A DNA stretch of 64,000 nucleotides from CALCKU01 sp964607445 (GTDB lineage Bacteria > Pseudomonadota > Alphaproteobacteria > Caulobacterales > Maricaulaceae). A model generated the notes under the pieces. The model made no database searches. It had not been told where the DNA came from and worked only from the letters and a program-made list of their open reading frames with translations. This document shows, one piece after another, positions 55,443 to 63,439 of the stretch (its first letter is position 1; each line of letters opens with the position of its first letter). The stretch lies in contig CAZSKN010000006.1 in the NCBI GenBank assembly GCA_964607445.1, positions 1 through 64,000 on the forward strand. The letters run 5' to 3'. The position numbers and the translations under genes were made by a program.

Positions 55443-57875
55443 TCATGGCCTTAGTTTTAGCGCTGATACGTCTTTTACCACAGGGATGTTTTCATCGGGT
55501 TGCAAGGGGTTAAACACATATTCCCCTGTAGACATATTCCCAATAACTGCGCACCATTTGGCCCCTTCAAAATCAATATCTTTAGATTTTAAAACCGTGA
55601 CAACTTCGCATTCATCAATCCATAAAAACGGATCTTTTTTGGGTAAGCGGCCAAACAAATATCCAGCGCGACGTTTTGGATTCGGGTGTGTGAAATTAAG
55701 ACCTTCAATTTCCGAATTTTGCGTAAGGTGTAACACCAAAGGCAATTTTAACCATCGATTCCCGATTTCAACCTGCTCACCCTCTGAGTTAAATTTCACA
55801 GACTTTTTTATTCTAGGGTAATTCCATAAATATTTTTGCAATTTTTTTCGCATGGCAAAAATGTAACTTTGTGTTTCGTCGCCAAATTTTTCCAACAAAG
55901 TTTCTCCGCTATCCAAAAGGTCTCTGCCAAACCCAAGACCGCCCCCCTTAAAGCCTAAGCGCGCCAAAACCGTGATCCCGACATCAAATGTTGACGATTT
56001 CCGGTCAACCACGCGCGGTGTATGATCAGACGGATCGATAATCATAAACAGATTTCGACGTTCTTTGGTTTCCAATAGGTCAGTAACACTATTTCTATGC
56101 GCAAGATGATCCGACATCACGACGATTAACGTATTATCAGCCTGCGGGCTGTTTTGAATTTTTGTAACGAAATCTGTAATAAGCACATCCGCGCATTTGA
56201 CAGAATTAAGAAGCTTCACCTTGCCATCCCGATATTTCACATTTTGACATGAAGGTGAAATAAATCCATAAGGATGATGCGTATCCAAAGTTAATAAAAA
56301 TAACCCAAAAGGTTTGTCATTTTCCGCCAAAGATAAATACTCGGAATAAGCGTCCAAGAATAAAGTATCATCATATAAACCCCAATTATTATAGTACTGA
56401 GCTGCAGGGTATTTCGATTTATACTCCGTCTTTCCTACAATTTTATCAAATCCATGCGAGGTTAAAAACTTTCCCTTCCCGGCGAAATTTACATCCGCCC
56501 CTCCTAAAAAACTCAACTCATACCCATTGGTTTTTAAAATATCTCCCATACAGACGGCATTCGGTAGAAACTGATCAAACTGCCACATTGTGTTCCCATT
56601 AGACGGCGCGTACATTGAGGTTCCACATTGCGCACCAATAATGCCTGAAATTGTAAAGTTAGCCCCTATACCTTGGGATAAATTTGTAAATGCGAGCGAC
56701 TGCGCCTCCAAGGCCTTGAGCTTGGGTAAAATATCAGGAAATAAGTCCTCATTGAAATAGGTACGTTCGAGACTTTCAGCAAAGATAAAAACAATATTTT
56801 TTTTATCAGAAATACGTCGATTAACAGGCGTATAATAAAAATCTTGTTCGGATAATTTGTGACTTTTTAATGTATATTTACTTACTAATTCTATGATGTC
56901 TTGTCCAAAAGGATTAATGATAATCGCAAGAATTAAAAACAGATATCCAAACCTGCCAATACGGCTTTTTCGATCTGAACGTGAGGCTTGGATTTGAGTC
57001 CCAGATGTTTTCGCAGATATTGCTGCGGATTTTGTTTCAGATTTCGTTTCAGGCCAGACTTCAGATCTTGCACCTTGAACAGGACGACGAACAAAATGTG
57101 TTATTTTTTGCGAAATTTTATGGCGTTTAGGCCCGAGTAAATCGTAAATAAAATACAAGCTGAATAAACTCAAAGCGACATAGATTACATTATACACGAC
57201 CAGATGTGTGTAATCTTCTAAACCCGCACCACCTAAACCAATTCTTAAATGGTAAATTACGCTTTCATCAAAACCAACACTGGTAAAAAACGCCGAAGTC
57301 GCATGTATAGCAACGCCCAATAAATACACGGCGCACAGAGCCAAAATGCCCCACTTCAGCCGATGCGGATTTGACTGTCTTACGCAACAATACAGACCTA
57401 AGATCAGTAAAAGAAAAGACACTAAAATGGCGCCACGGGTTGTCATTATAGCTTGCGAGGCAATCTCCCAATTACATTGTGATAAAGCATAGCATAAATT
57501 GACAAAATTGGCGGTAATCAGGGCCATAACCGCAAAAGATCCTAAATCTTTTGCATGTTTACCTGTATCAGAAATTTCTGGAGAAATCCGGTCTATGACA
57601 ACTTCTACCGCTGTATTTAAAGCTTCAAACCCGAGTAAAACAAGAAAGAGAACAATTGTCGATACTAAAAGATATACGGGTACTTTTAAAAAAATCAGCA
57701 GGCACAGCACCCAAAAAAAACCGTAAACTTCAAGCCGTGCGGCAAATTCGCTTGAGAGTAAAAACTTAAGCCCGTCCAAAGAGTATCGGGACGCGTTTTT
57801 TACTTGTTGAACGAACTCGGAAATCATTGGCCCACTATAAGAATTTCTACGTATAATCATACTAGAAAACGTCAT
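55443..57875 (-). CDS. fusion of diacylglycerol kinase (DgkA) and OpgB/MdoB-type phosphoglycerol transferase
   Basis: About 810 residues. From ATG 57875, residues 20-135 are a complete DgkA: ARLEVYGFF, then GFEALNTAVEVVIDRIS and HAKDLGSFAV, retaining E84, N87, E91, D95, K109 and D110. Four more membrane helices follow to about 330, then a periplasmic sulfatase-fold domain close to E. coli OpgB: FAESLERTYF (metal Glu), GANFTISGIIGAQCG (catalytic Thr), NNWGLYDDTLF, LLTLDTHHPYGF and VMSDHLAH. OpgB moves phosphoglycerol from phosphatidylglycerol to periplasmic glucan, leaving diacylglycerol; DgkA converts that to phosphatidate. No start has a good ribosome site; ATG 57827 is an alternative. Confidence 0.9.
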   Translation of the reverse strand: MTFSSMIIRRNSYSGPMISEFVQQVKNASRYSLDGLKFLLSSEFAARLEVYGFFWVLCLLIFLKVPVYLLVSTIVLFLVLLGFEALNTAVEVVIDRISPEISDTGKHAKDLGSFAVMALITANFVNLCYALSQCNWEIASQAIMTTRGAILVSFLLLILGLYCCVRQSNPHRLKWGILALCAVYLLGVAIHATSAFFTSVGFDESVIYHLRIGLGGAGLEDYTHLVVYNVIYVALSLFSLYFIYDLLGPKRHKISQKITHFVRRPVQGARSEVWPETKSETKSAAISAKTSGTQIQASRSDRKSRIGRFGYLFLILAIIINPFGQDIIELVSKYTLKSHKLSEQDFYYTPVNRRISDKKNIVFIFAESLERTYFNEDLFPDILPKLKALEAQSLAFTNLSQGIGANFTISGIIGAQCGTSMYAPSNGNTMWQFDQFLPNAVCMGDILKTNGYELSFLGGADVNFAGKGKFLTSHGFDKIVGKTEYKSKYPAAQYYNNWGLYDDTLFLDAYSEYLSLAENDKPFGLFLLTLDTHHPYGFISPSCQNVKYRDGKVKLLNSVKCADVLITDFVTKIQNSPQADNTLIVVMSDHLAHRNSVTDLLETKERRNLFMIIDPSDHTPRVVDRKSSTFDVGITVLARLGFKGGGLGFGRDLLDSGETLLEKFGDETQSYIFAMRKKLQKYLWNYPRIKKSVKFNSEGEQVEIGNRWLKLPLVLHLTQNSEIEGLNFTHPNPKRRAGYLFGRLPKKDPFLWIDECEVVTVLKSKDIDFEGAKWCAVIGNMSTGEYVFNPLQPDENIPVVKDVSALKLRP

Positions 57876-58061
57876 CAAAACAATCTGTAAATAATTTAAT
57901 GCCCTGCTCTCGATTTAGCATTTTGACGGGCACTACTTTTCATATTCGAAACACAAGAAAAAACGCATAGCCTATTCGCTTTTCACATAGGTTGAAATAT
58001 GCCACTGTATGCACACAAGCTATAATAAGTGACTCATCATAGAGATTGTAAAGACTAGGCT

Positions 58062-59036
58062 ATGACATTACCTCAGCGCCCCGAACCGTCACACAAGCCG
58101 ACGGACACACCGGTAAAAACGCCCTCATCGCTCCACGCCTTAAATATAGGGTTGAATGAAATTAAAGCTGCAAAGGTTCATATAGAATCTCGGCTCGCAA
58201 CAATAATTCCGTCAGCCCAAACGTGGCCCATACGCCTGCATACAGCCCAACGCCATGCCTTACTCTCGCCGGGCAAAAGGTTTCGGCCCTTGCTTTGCAT
58301 ATTTGTCGCTAAAGGTTTAGGCTATGAGGGTCCAGCCCCTATTGATATTGGATGCGTCGCGGAAATGGTGCATGCAGCTTCACTAATATTGGACGATTTA
58401 CCGTGTATGGACGATGCCGATATACGACGTAACCAACCCACAACCCATATCGAATTTGACGAAAGTACAGCTATTTTATCGGCCACAGCCCTGCTTAACC
58501 GGGCATTTGGGGTTTTAGCCCGGTTAGAAAACATCGGTTCCCAACACCGCATAGAACTGGTTGACCTTTTATCTTATGCTGTAGGTTCAAAAGGACTGAT
58601 TGCCGGGCAAATTGCCGATTTATCAAATACGGATGCAGATGCGAGCCTTGCCGAGGTCGAGCGATTGAATACATTAAAAACAGGGGCATTATTTGACTTT
58701 AGCGTCGAGTCAGCGGCCGTAATTGCCGATAGTCTCGCGACACAACGGGCCGCCCTTAAAGATTTTTCCTATCATTTAGGTTTAGCCTTTCAATTAATGG
58801 ATGATGTCAAAGATCAGCTTATGAGTGACACCGAGGCTGAAAAAACGACAGGACGTGATGTCGGCAAAGCGACTATACTCGCACTTACAGGCTCAGATGT
58901 CGCACAAGATCGTTTAACGGGGTATATTGCCTCAGCCAAGTCAGCACTAGAGCGCGCCTCGCTCAACAATGTAGCTCAACTTAACGCTATTTTGGATGTG
59001 CAGTTTAGTTTTGTGAAACCTGATGGTTCTCCCTAA
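58062..59036 (+). CDS. crtE: geranylgeranyl (polyprenyl) diphosphate synthase
   Basis: A 324-residue trans-prenyltransferase. The first aspartate-rich motif is LILDDLPCMDDADIRRNQ and the second is FQLMDDVKDQ; GKRFRPLLCIFVAKG is the isopentenyl-binding region. Inclusion in a crtW-crtZ operon facing crtB-crtI makes C20 geranylgeranyl diphosphate, the phytoene precursor, the likely product; farnesyl diphosphate synthase (IspA) is the main alternative. It overlaps the ABC ATPase gene by 14 bases. A TATAAT at 58021-58026 is a candidate -10. Confidence 0.85.
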   Translation: MTLPQRPEPSHKPTDTPVKTPSSLHALNIGLNEIKAAKVHIESRLATIIPSAQTWPIRLHTAQRHALLSPGKRFRPLLCIFVAKGLGYEGPAPIDIGCVAEMVHAASLILDDLPCMDDADIRRNQPTTHIEFDESTAILSATALLNRAFGVLARLENIGSQHRIELVDLLSYAVGSKGLIAGQIADLSNTDADASLAEVERLNTLKTGALFDFSVESAAVIADSLATQRAALKDFSYHLGLAFQLMDDVKDQLMSDTEAEKTTGRDVGKATILALTGSDVAQDRLTGYIASAKSALERASLNNVAQLNAILDVQFSFVKPDGSP

Positions 59037-60000
59037 TCCACCCCCTCAAAAATCTGTGTTAACTGTCGAGAACCTGTCTGTTCACTATGGATCGGCAGTC
59101 GCTTTAGATACTGTATCCATGCACATACGCCCGGGTGAAATCGTCGGTCTGATTGGCCCTAATGGAGCTGGAAAAACAAGTTTCATCAAAGCTTTATGCG
59201 GACGCACACATGCAACCGGACATATTAAAATAAATGACATTGATCTCAAGCGCGGTCAAACCCGACAAAACCTCATTGGTTTAGTCCCCCAAGATATTGG
59301 CCTATATGCACATATGACGGCGCAAGAAAACCTGACGGTTTTCGCCAAAATAATGAACATACCAAGAGCGAAACGTAAAAAACGGATACTCGCTGCACTA
59401 CGTGCCGTGGGCATGACGACAAAAACCCATGCGCGCGCCGACACACTCTCGGGAGGGATGAAACGCCGGATTAATGTGGCCGCCGCCATAATGCACCAAC
59501 CCAAATTATTAATCTTGGATGAACCCACGGCGGGGGTGGACGTCCCCGCCAGAGATACAATTCACAAACTCGCTCGTTTATTGGCAAATACAGGAATGGG
59601 AATTTTACTTGTCACTCATGAACTCGATCAAGCCGAAGCCTTATGTGATAAAATTTTACTTCTCGCAAAAGGCAAAAAATTAGGATTCGCAACTCCGCCG
59701 CAATTATTATCCCAATGCTTTGGAACCTCGCGTGAAGTGAAAGTCAAATTTTCAATTCAACCTAATCTGAATACTATAAATGCGCTTCACCCTTTCGGCT
59801 TTAAGGAAGGCGAGTTACCTACAATTTGGACGACAATGACACAAATCAGCGAAGTGTCGTTTGTCAGCGCCTTCATGGCTGCCGTTGAAAATGGAGATCA
59901 ACATATCCGCGAAATTAGCGTGGGGCGTCCTGGCTTGGCGTCTCTCATGTACCGCTTAGAAAAAGATGGGGATTTACCTCAACTTACCCATACATGTTAA
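59023..60000 (+). CDS. ABC transporter ATP-binding protein (ABC-2 exporter type)
   Basis: A 325-residue ATPase with Walker A GLIGPNGAGKTSFIKALCG, signature LSGGMKRRINVAAAIM and Walker B LLILDEPTAGVD with the H-loop in LLVTHELDQAEALCD. This matches the CcmA/NodI/DrrA exporter class. The C-terminal 90 residues are an accessory domain. It overlaps crtE by 14 bases and the permease gene by 7, so the exporter is built from the carotenoid message. The cargo is unknown. Confidence 0.9.
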   Translation: MVLPNPPPQKSVLTVENLSVHYGSAVALDTVSMHIRPGEIVGLIGPNGAGKTSFIKALCGRTHATGHIKINDIDLKRGQTRQNLIGLVPQDIGLYAHMTAQENLTVFAKIMNIPRAKRKKRILAALRAVGMTTKTHARADTLSGGMKRRINVAAAIMHQPKLLILDEPTAGVDVPARDTIHKLARLLANTGMGILLVTHELDQAEALCDKILLLAKGKKLGFATPPQLLSQCFGTSREVKVKFSIQPNLNTINALHPFGFKEGELPTIWTTMTQISEVSFVSAFMAAVENGDQHIREISVGRPGLASLMYRLEKDGDLPQLTHTC

Positions 60001-61088
60001 CCGCCGTTTTTAATATAATGTGGTTACGCTTATGGCGTGATAAAGGCGCGCTCATCCTCGCATTTATTCTGCCGGGCTTTATATTTGCTATTTTCGCAGC
60101 TATATTCGCAAACGCGTCGGGAGGAAATTTAGACCTGCGTATCAGCATGGCCCTTGCCAGTAAAAACCCGGCTATCATCGAGTTTGGAGAGCAATTGCAG
60201 GCGCATACCGATTTCACCCTCAGCACACAATCGGACTGGACACAGGAGACAATCAAGACACGGGTTCGCCTTGGCCAAGACGATGCCGGATTTATATTAA
60301 CGGAAAACCTTTTCACAACGGACACGCCGTCCATTATCATTATAAAAGACCCTAGCCGTGAGGTTGCAGCAACTGTTTTGATGGGCCAATTACGTCAAGC
60401 TTTAGTCCGACATGCGGCCCGCCCGGAACAAAATATATTTGCAGAAATTAGTGCGGTTGAAAGCTCAGGAAATAACGGACCATCCGATCAATCCGTGACT
60501 TATTATATAGGTGCGACCGCTATTTTATTCTTATTATTTTCGGCGATGCAAGGGGCGGCTATTTCGCTTGATGAGCGCCGATCCGGTATTTCTGACAGGC
60601 TCCTTATCGGCCCGAAAGGCACGCTAGCTATGCTTTTGGGTAAATTTTTATTTCTAAGTTTAATCGGTACGCTCCAAGCCTTTATCATTCTCGGTGTCGC
60701 CCATATCTTCTTTGAGGTTCCGATTGCGAATTCAATCCTACCCCTGAGCCTAGCCTGTCTGGGATCAGCTGCTCTCGCCTCAGGTATAGCGCTATTAACA
60801 GCGAGCCTGTGCGGAAGTACGGCACAAATGAATACGGTATCCACCTTTATTGTTCTTTTATTTTCTGCCATTGGCGGCTCAATGGTTCCGCGGTTCATGA
60901 TGCCAGACTGGTTACAATCGCTCGGAAGATTTACGCCTAACAATTGGGCGATTGAGGCGTTCTACGGCATTTTGGCACGGGGACAAACCCTTACAGATTT
61001 GCTAGACGTATGGTATGTGTTATTTGGCGGCGCATTGATTTGTGTTATTATAGCGGCTTTTCTGTCGCACCGATTAATGAGGGCTTAG
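59994..61088 (+). CDS. ABC-2 type transporter permease
   Basis: A 364-residue permease with one N-terminal helix, a periplasmic domain of about 140 residues and five C-terminal helices, the layout of the YhhJ/DrrB-like ABC-2 family. ISLDERRSGISDRLLIGPKG and FSAIGGSMVPRFMMPDWLQ are typical family segments. It pairs with the ATPase encoded just before it. Its last base is shared with the GTG start of crtW, an unusually tight link between an exporter and a carotenoid ketolase. Confidence 0.88.
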   Translation: MLTAVFNIMWLRLWRDKGALILAFILPGFIFAIFAAIFANASGGNLDLRISMALASKNPAIIEFGEQLQAHTDFTLSTQSDWTQETIKTRVRLGQDDAGFILTENLFTTDTPSIIIIKDPSREVAATVLMGQLRQALVRHAARPEQNIFAEISAVESSGNNGPSDQSVTYYIGATAILFLLFSAMQGAAISLDERRSGISDRLLIGPKGTLAMLLGKFLFLSLIGTLQAFIILGVAHIFFEVPIANSILPLSLACLGSAALASGIALLTASLCGSTAQMNTVSTFIVLLFSAIGGSMVPRFMMPDWLQSLGRFTPNNWAIEAFYGILARGQTLTDLLDVWYVLFGGALICVIIAAFLSHRLMRA

Positions 61089-61840
61089 TGTCACGATCGA
61101 CAGACCATACTCTGCCGTCCACCCCTATAGGGTTAGGGCTGGCCGGAACTTTGATCATCCTCTGGCTGTCGACATTATTATATAATCTCTTTATCCATAA
61201 GCTGACTGACGCCCCATTATGGCAAACTCTGGGCTTAATTGCGCTTTTAAATTGGCTTTATGTCGGCGCATTCATAATTGCACATGATACAATGCACGGC
61301 TCTTTATGGCCCACTCGTCCACGCGTTAATGCCGTTTTGGGCATATCAATATTGTTCTTATATGCAGGTTTTAACTGGCGATATATGCGCACGGCCCATC
61401 ACGCACATCATGACTATCCGGGTACAGATAAAGATCCCGATTTTCATGCCGATAACCCGACCGCCTTCTGGCCGTGGTATTATAAATTTTTCACGACCTA
61501 TTTCGGGCTCAAACAGGTTTTCATCCTAGCCGGATTTACAATCCTCTTGATGTCTTTAGGGGCGAATTACGCCAACACAATTGTCATGTGGGCTCTACCG
61601 GCTATTTTATCATCATTGCAACTCTTTTACTTCGGCACCTATTTAACCCACCGCCACTCAACGGCGTTTCCAGATCATCATAATGCTCGCACAAATGCTT
61701 TTCCTGCATGGTTGTCCTTATTAACATGTTTCCACTTTGGTTATCACCACGAACATCACCTCTTCCCCCAAGAACCGTGGTGGAGATTACCTTATCGTAA
61801 ACGTCAATATAATATTCAGGAAACGCGGTATGATGGGTAA
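61088..61840 (+). CDS. crtW: beta-carotene ketolase, CrtW type
   Basis: About 250 residues from GTG 61088, which lies on the permease stop (TAGTG); the open frame upstream lies within the permease gene and is discarded. It is a membrane fatty-acid-desaturase-fold di-iron enzyme with the histidine clusters IAHDTMHGS, RTAHHAHHDYPG and GYHHEHHLFPQEPWW. These and the FTTYFGLKQ segment point to CrtW, which adds 4-keto groups to beta-ionone rings. It overlaps crtZ by 11 bases. Other desaturase-like enzymes are less likely in this context. Confidence 0.9.
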   Translation: MSRSTDHTLPSTPIGLGLAGTLIILWLSTLLYNLFIHKLTDAPLWQTLGLIALLNWLYVGAFIIAHDTMHGSLWPTRPRVNAVLGISILFLYAGFNWRYMRTAHHAHHDYPGTDKDPDFHADNPTAFWPWYYKFFTTYFGLKQVFILAGFTILLMSLGANYANTIVMWALPAILSSLQLFYFGTYLTHRHSTAFPDHHNARTNAFPAWLSLLTCFHFGYHHEHHLFPQEPWWRLPYRKRQYNIQETRYDG

Positions 61841-62297
61841 TGTAATTATTGTTTTTCTAAGCCTTGTCGGCATGGAAGTTTTTGCATTATATTTTCACAA
61901 ATATTTCATGCATGGACGTGGCTGGAATTGGCATGAAAGCCACCATATCCATACTGACGGCCCATTTGAAAAAAATGATCTCTATGCCGTGTGTTTTTCC
62001 TTTATCGCCGCGGCTCTATTTATAGCAGGGTCTTTATGGTGGATGCCACTCTGGTATATGGCCTTAGGGTTTACACTTTATGGCCTGCTTTACGGCTTTG
62101 TTCATGATGGCCTTGTGCATCAGCGCTGGCCATTCCAATATGTCCCGAAAAATGGTTATCTTTTCCGCCTTGTTCTGGCTCACCGCCTTCACCATCACAC
62201 GACAACGAAAGATGGCGCGGTTAGTTTCGGGTTTTTATGGGCAGAAAAACCGGACGTGCTAAAATCTCGCCTTAAATCAACTCCACCCGAGTTATAA
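61830..62297 (+). CDS. crtZ: beta-carotene hydroxylase, CrtZ type
   Basis: About 155 residues from ATG 61830 (a second ATG follows at once), with AGGAAA about 6 bases upstream inside the crtW end. Four membrane helices and the histidine motifs HKYFMHGRGWNWHESHH, VHDGLVHQRWPF and LAHRLHHHT fix the family. It hydroxylates position 3 of beta-ionone rings, giving zeaxanthin from beta-carotene, or astaxanthin together with CrtW. It is the last gene of the plus-strand run and converges on crtB across 28 bases. Confidence 0.93.
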   Translation: MMGNVIIVFLSLVGMEVFALYFHKYFMHGRGWNWHESHHIHTDGPFEKNDLYAVCFSFIAAALFIAGSLWWMPLWYMALGFTLYGLLYGFVHDGLVHQRWPFQYVPKNGYLFRLVLAHRLHHHTTTKDGAVSFGFLWAEKPDVLKSRLKSTPPEL

Positions 62298-62325
62298 CCA
62301 GAATGATAATATCTGTGAATGTATA

Positions 62326-63249
62326 TCAGGGTCGCACATACAATCCGGTACGGTCTATGATTTTTGTAGTCTTACGAAACATTGCAGGTCTTATAGCCCC
62401 TGCTGCCAAAGCCATTTTTCGACCGCTTGACGCGCTCACACGGTTTTCCCATACCATTGGCCCTTCTGCGCGTAAAGTTTGCCCGATTTCACGGTAAACG
62501 GACAGGGCTGCACTTATCGCCCACGCACACCGAAATGGAAGGGATTTAATCCCAACTTTTGCGCTCAGGTAATACATATCTGCAATACCGAGTTGTGCGC
62601 AGGCCGCTTTGTGCAAGGCAGGCCACACATCGGACGTCAGCATATCGGCGGCTTTAACCGGTGCGCCATTTTCTATAAGAAGGTCTCGGGGTACAAATAC
62701 GCGATCAGCTCGCGCATCATCAATCACATCACGCGCAATGTTGGTAAGTTGAAACGCCAGTCCCAAATCAGAGGCACGGTCAAGTATTGCTGCGTCTCTA
62801 ACCCCCATAATATTAGCCATCATCACCCCGACAACGCCTGCGACATGATAACTATAATCCAAAATATCATCAACAGTCTCATAGATCCTTTCACTCGTAT
62901 CCATCTCGAACCCCTTAAGCAACTCAAATGGATGTTTATGATCTATATCGTGCGAGTTTATAACCCGCGCCAGACCTGCAAAAACGGGGTTATCCGTAGG
63001 CTTTCCGTTCAATACATCTTCAGTCTGCTGACACAGAAATGCAAGCCGTTCGCTTTGCCCTTCTTTGTAATTTTCGATTTGTCCATGACCCATTTCCTGA
63101 CCGTCTATAACGTCGTCACAAAAACGGCACCACGCATACAGCATTGATGCATCATCGCGTAATACAGCCGGGAGCACACGGCTAGCTAATGCAAAAGACT
63201 TAGAACCTCTTTTTATACTTTCATGACCATGGGCGGTGATGGCATCCAT
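62326..63249 (-). CDS. crtB: phytoene synthase
   Basis: A 307-residue squalene/phytoene synthase. The two aspartate-rich sites are YAWCRFCDDVIDGQE and LAFQLTNIARDVIDDARADR, and the middle has DYSYHVAGVVGVMMANIMG. It condenses two geranylgeranyl diphosphates into 15-cis-phytoene. Its ATG follows the stop of the small 62-codon gene by one base, so crtI, the small gene and crtB look like one operon. The product is a substrate for CrtI. Confidence 0.94.
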   Translation of the reverse strand: MDAITAHGHESIKRGSKSFALASRVLPAVLRDDASMLYAWCRFCDDVIDGQEMGHGQIENYKEGQSERLAFLCQQTEDVLNGKPTDNPVFAGLARVINSHDIDHKHPFELLKGFEMDTSERIYETVDDILDYSYHVAGVVGVMMANIMGVRDAAILDRASDLGLAFQLTNIARDVIDDARADRVFVPRDLLIENGAPVKAADMLTSDVWPALHKAACAQLGIADMYYLSAKVGIKSLPFRCAWAISAALSVYREIGQTLRAEGPMVWENRVSASSGRKMALAAGAIRPAMFRKTTKIIDRTGLYVRP

Positions 63250-63250
63250 A

Positions 63251-63439
63251 TTAAGATTTCATACCGTTAAAATAATTTATCTTGCCCAAAAGCGCGCCAT
63301 TCTGACGTAAATTTATGGGCACGCACATATCAACTTCATACTTTTGGGCGATCCTTGCACCTTTGCGTAAAACATGTTCGAAATTATCCAGCAATTGAGG
63401 CATAGTTCTCACCGCGTTTGACATAGAAAAACTGGGCAT
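63251..63439 (-). CDS. unrecognised 62-residue protein between crtI and crtB
   Basis: A 62-codon frame starting at ATG 63439, directly after the crtI stop codon, with AAGGA ending 5 bases before the ATG (within the crtI end). It ends one base before the crtB start. The product is basic and hydrophilic, with a probable helix in the middle (PQLLDNFEHVLRKGARIAQK) and a CVPINLRQNGALLGKINYF end. No domain is recognised and no membrane helix is seen. Exact packing between two carotenoid genes and the ribosome site argue for a real gene; it could instead be a remnant of a larger gene. Confidence 0.55.
   Translation of the reverse strand: MPSFSMSNAVRTMPQLLDNFEHVLRKGARIAQKYEVDMCVPINLRQNGALLGKINYFNGMKS

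Noticed and set aside
57992..58026. TTGAAA and TATAAT as a full promoter before crtE
   Set aside because: The spacer is 23 bases, too long for a housekeeping promoter; only the TATAAT is kept as a candidate -10.
62479..63147. 222-codon plus-strand frame
   Set aside because: Lies wholly antisense to the phytoene synthase gene, whose motifs are intact; an opposite-strand shadow.
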